Below the pieces are notes generated by a model that was given only the letters and a program-made list of their open reading frames with translations, had not been told where the DNA came from and did no database searches. The translations under genes and the position numbers were made by a program. Of a stretch of 64,000 nucleotides of DNA, positions 45,751 to 55,900 are shown in pieces. The stretch is from Impatiens glandulifera. Taxonomy: Eukaryota; Streptophyta; Magnoliopsida; Ericales; Balsaminaceae. How positions within the stretch are numbered: position 1 is the first letter of the stretch; each line of letters opens with the position of its first letter. The stretch is from assembly GCF_907164915.1 (NCBI RefSeq), contig NC_061870.1, positions 2,401,501 to 2,465,500 on the forward strand, read 5' to 3'.

Positions 45751-46615
45751 AGAATGTTTGATTCTCGTCTTACTTTGTACCTATTTCTAGTTTAATAGTT
45801 TAGTTTCTAAATTATTCCCATTTAAATGCAATGAGATTAGATTTTTGTGTAAGTGATGGCTCTTAATTTTCTTATTTAAGTTAATGATGAGATCATGTTT
45901 AATTTTAGGCATTTGATTACGTTTAAACTAGGATGAACATGTTTATGATGATGGGTTTGAAAGTGTATAAACAGTTTGCAATTAAAGAAGAAATTGATTG
46001 AGATCTTGTGATTTTGATGAATAATTGAGCTATAATTTACTTTGATGCTTCTGATATCTGTAAAAATAAAAATAATTGACTTCATATACGTGGCTTTATT
46101 TGTAGCTGACACATAGAAGTTGAACAGGCTTTAAAGATTTGTCATGATGACTCTTATGGAGGAAGAAGAAGAGGTATTTTTGGATTTCGAAAAAGATGAA
46201 GATGAAGAGACTGACATTACAAATCAAATGTTGAATGTTATCATTGTCATGACTATGAACACTACATAGTTGAATGTCCTTCAAGAGAAACAGAGACAGA
46301 TACAATATGTATAAACTATTGAAGAAGATACAATATGTATAAACTATTGAAGAATATTTGTGGATGTTAAGTGTAGATGATTTGGATCAAAGTGAAAAAG
46401 AAATGAGGTACATTGACTATATCTGCATTAATGACATGACATGAAAAAATTTCAATAAAAATATTAATATATCAGTAAAAATGGGTGAACTCTCTAATTG
46501 GGGAATTTGATGAAATGGCCCTAATAAAGGGTCTAAATCCAAAAAAGGACCCCGCCTGATAAACTTTGTAAAAGTGGCATTTTTGCCCTGCAAAATGTCT
46601 GTCTTGTCTTTGTGA
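45751..46615. other. intergenic DNA between cyclin and repeat
   Basis: It contains the cyclin 3' UTR and AT-rich sequence; no gene seen. The 46490-46610 stretch looks repeat-derived but is not assigned. Confidence 0.45.
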
Positions 46616-46715
46616 CTCACTTACTCGAATTACACTTACTCGAATTACACTTACGCGAATTACACTTACGCGAATTACACTTACGCGAATTGAACTTACG
46701 CGAATTACACTTACG
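46616..46715. repeat. 15-bp tandem repeat ACTTACGCGAATTAC
   Basis: About six and a half copies of CACTTACGCGAATTA, the first two with TCG in place of GCG. It contains CpG sites in an AT-rich setting. Open frames across it merely repeat RVSVI. Confidence 0.9.
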
Positions 46716-46882
46716 CGTAATCCCGCTGCTCCGCTAAGGTAAGACATTCTCGTCACAATGTATTCTTATGTATTCTAGGGTTTTGAATATTATCCAAGTG
46801 ATATTATGTTGGATGCAAGATCTAGGGTTTTAAGGAAATCTTACAAGTTTATCTATGTAAAGATGTTGACAATCAACAAGAC

Positions 46883-47059
46883 ATGGGTTTGTACTTCATT
46901 GATCTATGGAAGCAGAAGTTAAACGTTTTGACGGATACGGAAATTGAAGAGGAGAATCCGACGAAGCTTAACACTCTCAACATCGGTAGAGGAAACTTGC
47001 GGACTGGTAAAGAGGAAACGTTTTGTTTTGATGATTTTGAATCTGAAACAGAGAAATGA
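46883..47059 (+). CDS. small acidic ORF of 58 codons, unidentified
   Basis: ATG at 46883 to TGA, containing LWKQKLNVLTDTEIEEENP and ending CFDDFESETEK. Its composition looks like a real exon rather than random AT-rich sequence. It could belong to the 5' end of the AGD12-like gene or to an unrelated gene fragment. No domain is recognised. Confidence 0.25.
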   Translation: MGLYFIDLWKQKLNVLTDTEIEEENPTKLNTLNIGRGNLRTGKEETFCFDDFESETEK

Positions 47060-47098
47060 GTAAATTAGGTATCTATTTGAGTTCAATCATAGTTTCAA

Positions 47099-47834
47099 AG
47101 GAGTAATTCATATCATTCCTTTTACTACTACTTGAAAGATCTGCAGATACAAAAGGATAATCGTTTTTGTGCAGATTGTGGCTCTCCAGACCCGAAGTGG
47201 GCGTATGTTTCTTACTTAGTATTAGATATTTTAAAAATGTTGATAGAGTTGTGATAAGAATTAAGAGGGTTGGTTGTTTCTACTTTCAGGTTAGTTAATA
47301 TTGGGGTTTTCATATGCTTAAAATGCTGTGGAGTGCACAGAAGCCTTGGAACACATATCTCAAAGGTGAAATGAGTGATGGTTATAAATGATTTATAGAT
47401 GAATTGGATAAAAAAAATGGTATGTCATAACTCATAAGTGATTTAAACAACAAGAACATGTGTTTTCGGTAACATTAGACGAATTGATAGAGGATGAAAT
47501 TGAGGCGATGATTGATGTTGGAGGAAATGCTTCTACTAATTCTATTTACCAGACTTATATTCTAGATGGTTTCTCAAAACCCAGGCTAGATTCTAGCCAT
47601 GAGGACCGTTCTAAATTTATCAAACCAGTTTTATGATCGATCAATCGGTGCAACTAAACTATCTTTGGTTAATATCTTGATCAAATCATTTAAATCCCAC
47701 CCACCTTTTCTTTGGTTTGTTTCTACTATAGGTCTAAGTATGAGCTGCAAGAATTTGTGAAGCCTAGCTTACGTATTTTTTCAAATTCCAACAAGAAGTC
47801 AAGCAGCAATTTGCAGTCTAGTTCATCTCATTCC
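47099..47834 (+). pseudogene. AGD12: AGD12-like gene, ARF-GAP exons with damaged splice sites
   Basis: Exon-like segments encode an ARF GTPase-activating domain. They are up to 47202 (RFCADCGSPDPKWA, with CxxC), 47290-47365 ([19 protein letters not shown], with the second CxxC and the arginine finger), 47460-47623 (SVTLDELIEDEIEAMIDVGG) and 47732-47834 (SKYELQEFVKPSLR). The first two join in frame with GT/AG. The acceptor expected before 47460 reads AT rather than AG, and the nearest AG leads to an immediate stop. The donor after 47623 reads AC. No initiating ATG is seen in the first exon. The locus is probably decaying or alternatively spliced. Confidence 0.6.
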
Positions 47835-47935
47835 GTAGTCATTCTCTATCCAAAGTTCTATATCTTTTTTGTGTGGTTAATTCTGTTCATACTAAATAAA
47901 TAATTATGAATTCATGATGGATGGATGGCAAAGAG

Positions 47936-48213
47936 GAATGGTGGAAATTATAGGAATGTTCAAGATAAAAGTGGTTAAAGGCACAAATTTAGTTGTCAAA
48001 GATATGTTGTCGAGTGATCCTTATGTTGTTCTTACTCTCGGACACCAGGTGAGTGAGTTGAGTCCAGTCCCGGTTTTTGTATCTTTTAAAAATGCTAATA
48101 TGATCAACTTTATATAGAAAGCGCAAACAACTATTATGATGAGTAATCTTAATCCTATATGGAATGAGGAGCTGATGTTTTCAGTGCCCCAGAATTATGG
48201 GCCGGTGCAATTG
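47936..48213 (+). CDS. AGD12: AGD12-like gene, first two C2-domain exons
   Basis: Exons at about 47936-48048 and 48118-48213 with canonical GT/AG sites encode the N-terminal half of a C2 domain. They read GMVEIIGMFKIKVVKGTNLV, KDMLSSDPYVVLTLG, then TTIMMSNLNPIWNEEL. The SSDPY and NP-W-E motifs include Ca/lipid-binding loop residues. In AGD12/ZAC proteins the C2 domain brings the ARF-GAP to phospholipid membranes. The exact start of the first exon is uncertain (47934 or 47936). The donor at 48214 begins the intron that contains element B. Confidence 0.75.
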
Positions 48214-48265
48214 GTAAAAAAAGAAGATTGCTTTGTGTTTTTAACAATTTTCGAAGATAATGAAA

Positions 48266-48270
48266 TTATA
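48266..48270. repeat. target-site duplication TTATA, left copy
   Basis: It precedes the left LTR of element B and is repeated at 62290-62294. Confidence 0.9.
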
Positions 48271-49497
48271 TGTTAGGATCGGGGACGCCCTTGGAGGACC
48301 GGGGTGTTTCCGGTTTCAGGAAGGGTGGCCGCTTACAACACACACACTACTTTGGTGATAGTCCGGTTAAAGACTAAAACCGTTCTCAGCACTGCACAAA
48401 CTGTCACAGACTCTTGAACCGGGTTCAAGGGCGGAAATGTCTGTTTCAGGTTGAAGCAACTTATGCGACTTTAGATGATGCAGGAGTCGGTTTTATGGAT
48501 ATGAGTGACCGGTTTTAGAAGTACGATTTGTTTGAGGTTTAGGTTAAGTAAGCAAGAAATGAAAGCAACGAAAGAACACGAGACAAGAATTTGTTTATGG
48601 ATGTTCTGAGCAAACCCTCCTACGTCACCCCTTCTTCTCAGGTTATGAGAAGGATCTCCACTAACTTTTATAGTTAACAACAGTACCTCCGGTCGAGCCC
48701 AACTTCGCTACTCGCCGGTTACACCAAACTCACACTTTGATGTAATACAACAACTTTACACAACAACACACAAAAGGCTTCCGGTTTTAGACACACCGGT
48801 TTTACAGTATAGGACTTTATCTCTCTAGAACTTAATGCTTTTCGTAATTCGTAGTGTACAACTTTCAGAACTGATGATGCTCACAACTACTGCATTAAAT
48901 GAAGACGTTTGATCTTCCTTTTATAGCTTAAAGTAGCCAACGGTTACTTTCTCCTCTCTCCTGCGGATTGGTCGATCATTATCACGCCTGATGCAGAAAG
49001 GTTGCTTGCACGCTTCATTTTCCTTAACACTTGGCAGTCATGCAGGCAGCTCTGAGCAGAAGATGACGTAGCCAGTTTTCAGATTTGGACACGTGTTGGG
49101 CATGCACCTCCGGTTGTCAACTTCGGATTAATAAAGCATCATTGCTTTCCTCGCATGCTTCTGATCGGATCCGATCTTCTTTTATTCTTTCAAGACACGT
49201 TTCTTCCGTCATGGTACGTCACTCTTGTAGTTTGAATATTCTGACTTTTATTCTGAACCTTCCGGTTTTTGTGTCTTGTGCAGTATGATCCGGTTGGAGT
49301 GAAAGTTTTTGTGTTGGCTAACCGGTCGCTTGAGAAAGTGAAAACCGGTTCCTCTGATCTTTTAACTTGATCACTTGAAACTGGTTTCTTTGAAGTATAG
49401 TAGCAACCGGTTTTGATCTGTACCTGCACATTAAGGTTAGCACCTGTTTAGTTCGTCTGGCCGGTTCCAAAAATTAATCTACTTAATTTTTCTATCA
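48271..49497 (-). repeat. 3' LTR of element B
   Basis: TGTTAGGATC to TTTTTCTATCA, the same length as the right LTR. A TATA box (CTATAAAAGG, minus strand) lies at about 48917-48926. It carries about sixteen CCGGTT-like hexamers and no AGAC array. Confidence 0.92.
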
Positions 49498-49752
49498 ATT
49501 TCTCTCTTTTTGATTATTTAGAATAAATATTCAAAAATTGTAATGTGTGGCCGGTTTAAAATTAATCTACTTAATTTTTCTATCAATTTCTCCCTTTTTG
49601 ATTATTTAGAATAAATATTCAAAACATGTAATATATGGCCGGTTTAGAAAAATTTGCTTACTAGCCAGTTAGAAAAATTAATCTACTTAATTTTTCTATC
49701 AATTTCTCCCTTTTTGATTATTTAGAATAAATATTCAAAACATGTAATATAT
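49459..49752. repeat. triplicated LTR-end plus polypurine-tract junction
   Basis: About 90-bp units begin near 49459, 49549 and 49664. Each contains GGCCGGTT, TTAATCTACTTAATTTTTC and TATCAATTTCTCCCTTTTTG. Each unit therefore reproduces the last ~35 bp of the LTR plus the polypurine tract. Only the first abuts the real LTR. A 27-bp partial unit lies between copies two and three. Confidence 0.85.
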
Positions 49753-49917
49753 GGCCGGTTTTGAAAAACATGTGTTCGATTGTTTTTGAAGAGGATTTTT
49801 CAAAAGCATGAGTTTGATTGTTTTAGCAAATATGTGAGAACCTATCAGAAAAAGCAAAGTAACCAAGTTCTGAAACATAGTAAGACATAATTGTTTGAGG
49901 TAAATAAAGGAAGAGAT

Positions 49918-52779
49918 TTAGGGCTTGGATGGTCCCCCCTTGTGTGGCTCCTTTTCCAGCTCCTTCTCCAACTGTCTTCTCTCTTCTTCTTTTCTTGCTC
50001 TCCACTCTCTATCACGTCTTTCGGCATCGATCAGCACACCGGCCCATACACTTGAGTGACCGGTGCCCTTATTCTTGAACCCGAAGTTGGCATAAACTGG
50101 TTTTGGTGGTGGAGGCGGTGGAGCATTCGAAGGTCTGAAGCTTGGAGTTGCGGTTGATCCTTCGGTTGTCCTTCTCTTTCGTTGATTAAGTTCCTCCGGG
50201 TCTTCTTCTTCTTCTTCATCAAGCGGTTGCGCATTTATCACGACCGGTAAATCTGTTTTCTGTTCTGCCCGCTTCATTACGTTCTTAACGGCGCTTCGCT
50301 TCTTCTTGTTCCTTGTATCCATTGAGTGGGACGATTGAACCGGTTGGAGTTTCTAGATGTTGGCCTGTTCTTCCTCGTTGCATTGTTGGGCAAGCGCGTA
50401 GTCTTTGTCTTCAATCTCCTTCTGTAACCGTTCCCTTTCTATCTCTTCCTCTTGCAATTTCTTTGCGGTTTCAGCATCCGTTTCGATTTGCGTTTGAGTT
50501 GTGCTGACTTGAACCTTGGACATTTCCCCGATTTGAATGGCCATTGCTTGCAGCATGTCCACTAATGGAGCGGTTGCGGTTTGGACGGACTCGGCGATCA
50601 AGGCTTTTATTGTTGTCTGCATGGCCGTGTCCATCATGGTCTTTAGAGAGTTTGACAGTTTATCTTCAGCCGTTGCAATTCTTTCGTCGGTTACGGTTTT
50701 AAAATTTCCAAGGCATGAGTCAACTGTTTCAGCCACCGCTTGCTTAATCTGATCAATTTCCGGAGCTTTGACCGGTTGAGGGGATTCTTGTTCCAGGTTT
50801 TCAGTGGTTCCGGATGTCTCTCCCCCTGTATAGAATGGCTTACTTTGATATAAGTCGGTATTGTTGAGTTGGCGTTAGCAACCTTTCCTCCATTGCATGT
50901 CAAAACGATCAAGATTTTGTACAAGCTGTTCTCGCACCGCAATAAACCGTTCGGCCATTCTCATTTCAATCGGAGATAGCGACTTTCCCTGAGTTTCTTG
51001 AAAGGCATTCTAAACTGCCTGTAACCGAGCGTTTTCAAGGATTACTGCAGCTTTGCTAAAAGCAGGTTGAATGAGGTTGGTGTTAGCTAACTGAAGTGCC
51101 CTCTCTTCCAGTTTGATGAGCCTGTCCCACTGTCTGTTACCACTTAAACCTGGAACCATGTCGGATAACTTGGTTTCGCATCTGAGCTTCACCCACAAGA
51201 TGTATGGAGCTAACGCATCACTCGCACCTTTGTTCATGTCTTGAATAAGTTCCTCGAAGATCTCATTTTCTTGCTCTGTGGTGTATGGACCCTCGTCTCC
51301 GGTTATGGCTTCTTGTTGAGGACAGGTTTGCAGCGTGCCCGTTCCGGTTACCGTTGTGTCTTCTATGAGAATCCCTTTGCCTTTGTTTACTTGAGTGGAA
51401 CCTTCAGGTGTTGTGGCTGGTTGGATTTCTGAGGTTGTCTTCCCTCCTGCGGAACCGGAAGGTTCCTGTTCTTCAAAATTTCCCTCCTGAGCCGGAGGTG
51501 TAATTTCTGTTGTATTGGTCGCCTCTTCGACCGGTTGAACTTCTGTCTGATCAGGTATCTCAGCCTGATCAACTGGCCTGCGACGACTTGACACATCGTC
51601 CTCTTCAGTTTCCCTTGCAATGTCTTGGATAACATCCTCAATTGCTTTGGAGGTGTTTAAGCCTACGTCGACTAGTACTTCTTCAATTCGCTTACTTGGT
51701 GATTTGGAGGTTTCAGAGTGAATGCCTACCTCTGCTCCCTCCTTGGAAACTGACTTGTTTATTTGGCTCCCCGAAGATTCGGTTTTCCTTGGAGAATGAG
51801 ATGGAATGAGAGTGGGGATAACTGTGTTGATGGGGATGGGTTGAAAGACATCTGCGGTTCTTTCCGGTGGATTGTCCGAGGAAAGCGTTTTCTCGGAGTC
51901 CGCCGGTTTCTTTGAACTTTTCTTCGCTGCTACCTTCTTCCTCCTCTTTGGTTCTGGTGGGGCTTCGGCTTCAACAGCTTTTCTTGCCGGTTTCTTCTGT
52001 CTGGTTTCTTCTTCAGCCGGAACCGAGGAACTGGCTCCCTTGGACGACTTTGTCCTTGAGGATTTGGGTTTGATCGTTTTCTCCGGTTTTTCGATCATAG
52101 ACTCTGAATCAAGAATGGTGGAGATCGGAAGCGGTTTGCCTTCACCTAGTTCCATATTGAGGAACTCAAGGATTTTAACGATTTGCATAGCAAAGGCCTG
52201 CACCCGGCCATCTTTCTTTATCACCATCTGGCAGAATTCTTCATAGATAACGTATCCCCAGTCCACCTTATCACAGCGAACAATGGCCAACAGCATTCTG
52301 AGCTTCAGTTTCGTTAGGTTGTCGAAATTGCCTCCCCTTCCCTAGATTGACCGGGCGATGACAGTCAACAACCATCTGTATTCTGGTTTGAGCTTAATCC
52401 TCTGGCTGTTGTGGATTACCAGATCCTGACCTGAGAGAGATACCACCAACCGGGCAGCATTTGATTCTGCATCGGTTAAGTCAATCTTTAGGTCCGAACC
52501 TGTGTTGGGCAGACCGAGAGCTTCAGCAAAAAGCTCTTTGGTGATGAGAATGGCCTTCCCGTTGACAGTCGCCGAGACCTTCCTCTTCGACAGTGTCGCC
52601 GTCGCCAAGAACTCCGTCACCGCCGCCGGATAGATGAAGAACGGGCCAGACAGAAACTTTTCCATCCCAGCATCCCTCAGAAGTTGAAGAACAGCCTTGT
52701 TCTTGTCTTCAGCATGTTCATCAATATCTGTGAAATCCACTTGTAACATCCATTGGAATGGAGCTTTGGTTAGATCCAT
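49918..52779 (-). pseudogene. element B gamma ORF: long 3' ORF, 954 codons with four in-frame stops
   Basis: One frame from ATG 52779 to TAA/TAG at 49918 has nonsense codons at 52342 (TAG), 51010 (TAG), 50875 (TAA) and 50353 (TAG) and no frameshift. The N-terminal ~200 codons are the shared 3'-ORF domain (GMEKFLSGPFFIYP, ALGLPNTG, MLLAIVR...VDWGYVIYEEF). Next is a long disordered Ser/Lys/Glu-rich segment, then a helical, Gln/Glu-rich stretch (about 50700-50360). The end is charged and proline-rich (PPPPPPKP; KELEKEP). The architecture parallels the E3 long ORF but lacks its RGG tail. Function unknown. Confidence 0.65.
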
Positions 52780-52892
52780 GATGAATTTGTGAAGAAGATA
52801 TGAAGATCGATGAAGATTGGAGAGATGAGCGCTTTGAAGATTTGAAGATTTGTAGAGAGAGAAAGCACAAGTGTTGAATATGATGATATGAA

Positions 52893-52902
52893 CTTATATA
52901 CA
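52893..52902 (-). promoter_or_regulatory. TATA box upstream of gamma
   Basis: GTATATAAG on the minus strand, about 115 bp before the gamma ATG, followed by a T/C-rich leader. Confidence 0.5.
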
Positions 52903-53278
52903 TGGCGGTTCTGAGCGGTTTGAAGATGAACCGTCAATTTGATACTTTTGGCGCCAACTTTCCCTCCAAAAGTTACTGCCGTAACTTTCGGCGGTAAAAG
53001 CGGAAATTCAATGGGCGGTAAAATTTGGGGGTAAAACCGTGGGCGGTTAATATTTTCAAATTTTCACTTTTGCTCGAAGTTCCGGTTTCACTTGAAGTCT
53101 TTGTTAACCGGAAGTTTTTAAGTTAACGTTAAGTTTTGGAAAACCGGAGGAAAGGATATGAGTAAATATTCGAGACTTTGGAAATTAACTGTTTCATTAA
53201 TAAAGTGAACATTAAGCGGTTCTGGTCGTACAGCAAAATGACCAGAAACCGGAAAGGAAAAATAGAAAAGTAAGAAAA
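52903..53278 (-). other. beta-gamma spacer
   Basis: Contains the putative gamma promoter region and the 3' end of beta; CCGGTT-rich, no ORF. Confidence 0.4.
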
Positions 53279-54040
53279 TTAATCTTCTGTGAACCAACCC
53301 CCTTCCATCCTCCTTTCATACCATTTTTCAATGGTGTTTTGAGGAAACCGTTCCTCAATTCTTGACAACCACCTATGAATCATGAGTATGGTGATGGTGT
53401 TGGATGGTCCAACCGGAACACCGGTTCTAAGGTTGCGACGTTTGGACATCAGAAACCGAGTGATTTGAGGAGCATAACTGATCCTTCCTCTTGCAGCGGT
53501 CATGAGCTGCTTCAGTTTGTTGTAGAGGTAAGATGCCCAGTTAATGGCTGAGTTGCGAATGATGGCTATCATAATGTCGAATGCTTCCCGGCTGTAGTTC
53601 TGGTTAGGCATCCGGCCTATGATAGACCTTTGGACCAAATCATGAAAGAGTTGGTAGTGAGGAGCGAGATTTTCTTTCTTCCCAAAGTCCTTGATAGGAG
53701 TGTAGGAAGAAGAAAAGATCTTGAAAAAGGTTTCCTTAGCCGGTAAGAACGGCGTTGGAAAATCAGAAAAACCTTCGGTCGGAAGGTGAAAGAAGGTGGC
53801 GAATTCCTCCTCGGTAAACTGGAAGAATTGGCCGTCGACGATGGTGCGGATGCTGCCATCATCCAAAATGTGACCATTGTTGAAAAATTCACACACCTCC
53901 TCTTCGAGGATGGTGTCTGAACCCTTAAGGAAACCTTGCAACCCAGAATCTATGATGTGCTGAAAAATGCAATCATAGTATGAGCTATCTTTGATATCCT
54001 CAAAGTCGATGATAAGGGTGTTTCTTAGTTCGGCAGACAT
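53279..54040 (-). CDS. element B beta ORF: intact 253-residue 3' ORF protein
   Basis: Uninterrupted from ATG 54040. It shares with E1, E2 and alpha the block order: DSGLQGFLKGSD, a central FFHLPTEGFSDFPTP, and FDIMIAIIRNSAINWASYLY, then a basic C-terminus. No signal peptide, membrane segment or catalytic motif is visible. In plants such proteins are annotated as putative plant transposon proteins. It sits between alpha and gamma with its own TATA box. Intactness alongside a broken pol suggests recent duplication or relaxed time for decay; expression is unknown. Confidence 0.7.
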   Translation of the reverse strand: MSAELRNTLIIDFEDIKDSSYYDCIFQHIIDSGLQGFLKGSDTILEEEVCEFFNNGHILDDGSIRTIVDGQFFQFTEEEFATFFHLPTEGFSDFPTPFLPAKETFFKIFSSSYTPIKDFGKKENLAPHYQLFHDLVQRSIIGRMPNQNYSREAFDIMIAIIRNSAINWASYLYNKLKQLMTAARGRISYAPQITRFLMSKRRNLRTGVPVGPSNTITILMIHRWLSRIEERFPQNTIEKWYERRMEGGWFTED

Positions 54041-54135
54041 GATGATGGAAGTTTGAGAGAGGATTTTTCTTAGCTTTCAAGTTTTAGAGAGAAGAAGTGC
54101 TTGGAGGCGTGTTTTGAAAATGAAAGATTGAGCCT

Positions 54136-54145
54136 CCTTTTATAG
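54136..54145 (-). promoter_or_regulatory. TATA box upstream of beta, LTR-like
   Basis: The minus strand reads AAGCTATAAAAGGAGG. The element's own LTR has AAGCTATAAAAGGAAG around its TATA box. It lies about 100 bp before the beta ATG, followed by a C/A-rich leader. Confidence 0.6.
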
Positions 54146-54459
54146 CTTGGAATGGATGAGAGCATTTAATGAGAGGATTTGAAAAATCTAGCCGTTTATG
54201 TCTAGTCATTAATATCTTTGTGATTTTCCAAGAGAATAAAGGCATGTCTTGTCTAGTCAAGTCAGGCATGCTTTTTGATAATGAGAATTTTTGTGTTTCC
54301 AAGAGTGATACGATTTATTTTGATATGGCACATTGAATATTTTAGATTTTGACTTGAAAGAGGAAAGAAATCTGATTCATTAATCGAGGTACAAAACCGG
54401 TAGTACAGCAAAATTACCGGTTTTGTGAAAAGAGATAAAAGGAAAGAAGGAGAAATAGG
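54146..54459 (-). other. alpha-beta spacer
   Basis: Short AT-rich spacer with the probable beta upstream region; no ORF. Confidence 0.4.
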
Positions 54460-55197
54460 TTAGACATTTGATGACTCAGCCGCTTGATTTCTTCTGGCTT
54501 TGACAGTTTCCCACCGGTCGATCATCTCTTGTACTCTTTCCTTGGTGAGCACATGCCTTGGGTGAAGAGTGACGAAGGGTCCAGAGTGGATGTCCAGACT
54601 TGCACAGAAACCGCTCAGCTGAGGGGCGTAGCCGGTTTTGTTGGATATGAGCATCTTCTTCAGGTTGCTGAAGATGATCCAGGACCAGTTAACCGGTGTC
54701 CCAACCGTTACAGCGATCATCATCTCGAAGAGCCTTTGAGTGTAATAGTAATTTTTCTCTCTGCACAAGACAGATTTTCCCAGAATCTCGCAGAGAAGCT
54801 GGTACTTATGAGAAAGTTGACTTTTGGCACCCCAGGGTTTAACCGGGATATCTGATCCTGAGAACCGGCGACACATCTCTTCCATTGTCACCGGGGAGTA
54901 TGTTAAGTCGGTTACCCCTTCATTGGGTAGACCGCAGTATACAGCGAAATCCGTCTCGCTGAATAGAAAATTTTGACCGTAAACTTGTGCAACGATGATA
55001 TCTCGGTGCACTTCCTTTCCGGTTTGGAAGAGTTCTTCGACTACGAGGTAGTCAAGGATGAATCTGTTCTCAAGAAAACTTCTTAGCCCGCTCCTTTCTA
55101 TGGCTAAGAACATTTCCTTGACTTCGTGATCTTCATATTGGTAGATTGAGTTAAAATCTGCCAATAGAATTTTCTTTGCTAAAGAGTTGGTGTTCAT
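54460..55197 (-). CDS. element B alpha ORF: intact 245-residue 3' ORF protein
   Basis: Uninterrupted from ATG 55197. Shared motifs: RSGLRSFLENRFI near residue 35, YCGLPNEGVTDL near 90, and RLFEMMIAVTVGTPVNWSWI near 160, followed by FSNLKKML. It is the first coding unit downstream of pol. Sequence divergence from beta and gamma is large (only motifs align by eye), so the triplication is old or the copies evolved quickly. No membrane segment is seen. Confidence 0.7.
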   Translation of the reverse strand: MNTNSLAKKILLADFNSIYQYEDHEVKEMFLAIERSGLRSFLENRFILDYLVVEELFQTGKEVHRDIIVAQVYGQNFLFSETDFAVYCGLPNEGVTDLTYSPVTMEEMCRRFSGSDIPVKPWGAKSQLSHKYQLLCEILGKSVLCREKNYYYTQRLFEMMIAVTVGTPVNWSWIIFSNLKKMLISNKTGYAPQLSGFCASLDIHSGPFVTLHPRHVLTKERVQEMIDRWETVKARRNQAAESSNV

Positions 55198-55277
55198 GTT
55201 CTTGAGAGAGAAGATTTATCTCAAGAATGATATTTGTGAATAGTGATCTTGTGAAGTTTTGTGAAGGATTAGGGGTG

Positions 55278-55287
55278 ATTTATATAG
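55278..55287 (-). promoter_or_regulatory. TATA box upstream of alpha
   Basis: CTATATAAAT on the minus strand, about 80 bp before the alpha ATG, followed by a leader rich in CTTCACAA and TCTCTCAAG. Confidence 0.55.
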
Positions 55288-55900
55288 CCAGGGGATTCGA
55301 CTAGGTTTTAATGAGTTTAAGCATGCCTGATGATGTCATCAGCTAATTAATAGACTTTAACTTGTTGAAGTAACTAATGGTTATTTCCAAGGTAAATCTA
55401 ATTATTACCAAGATAGCAATGATGAAAAATATCTATTGACAAGATGTGAGTCTCTCTCTCTTGATGATGGACACATGTCGTCATCTCGATTGTGGTAGAC
55501 TTGTTTTTATTAATTACAGGCTTCATTTGTCAAAGTATGCATGAAAACTTAGTCAGTCATCTCAGGTTAACCGGAAAAGTTCATTTTATCAGACCAGAAT
55601 GCATTTGTACTAAGCGGTTTTCCATGACCGGTTTTAGTAGGATATTTCCGTTTGTGAAGAAAAGTTGATTAGTGTCAACATTTGTTCAACTTTGGATTTG
55701 TCTTATCCACTTCAGCCCGGTTATTTCAACCGTATAGTAAACATACATTTTGATTCGAAATTATGAAGTAATCGGGCATAACCGGAGATTTCCTCCCGGT
55801 TAGCATATTTGATTTATTAATGGCCTATTTGAATATGGTTTGAGAAGCTTTAGCTTCTCCCTGAACACATATCCCAGTTTCTTCCATGCATACATGATGA
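55288..55900 (-). other. pol-alpha spacer of element B
   Basis: No ORF. AT-rich with a few CCGGTT motifs; unlike E1-E3 it lacks AGAC palindromes. Confidence 0.5.

Noticed and set aside
49918..52779. Programmed readthrough of the gamma stop codons
   Set aside because: None has the UAG-CAA-UUA-like context, there are four of them, and deamination explains most.
53279..55197. Alpha and beta as host genes between two elements
   Set aside because: They lie between the matched LTRs of one element, on its strand, and have homologs in the same place in E1-E3.
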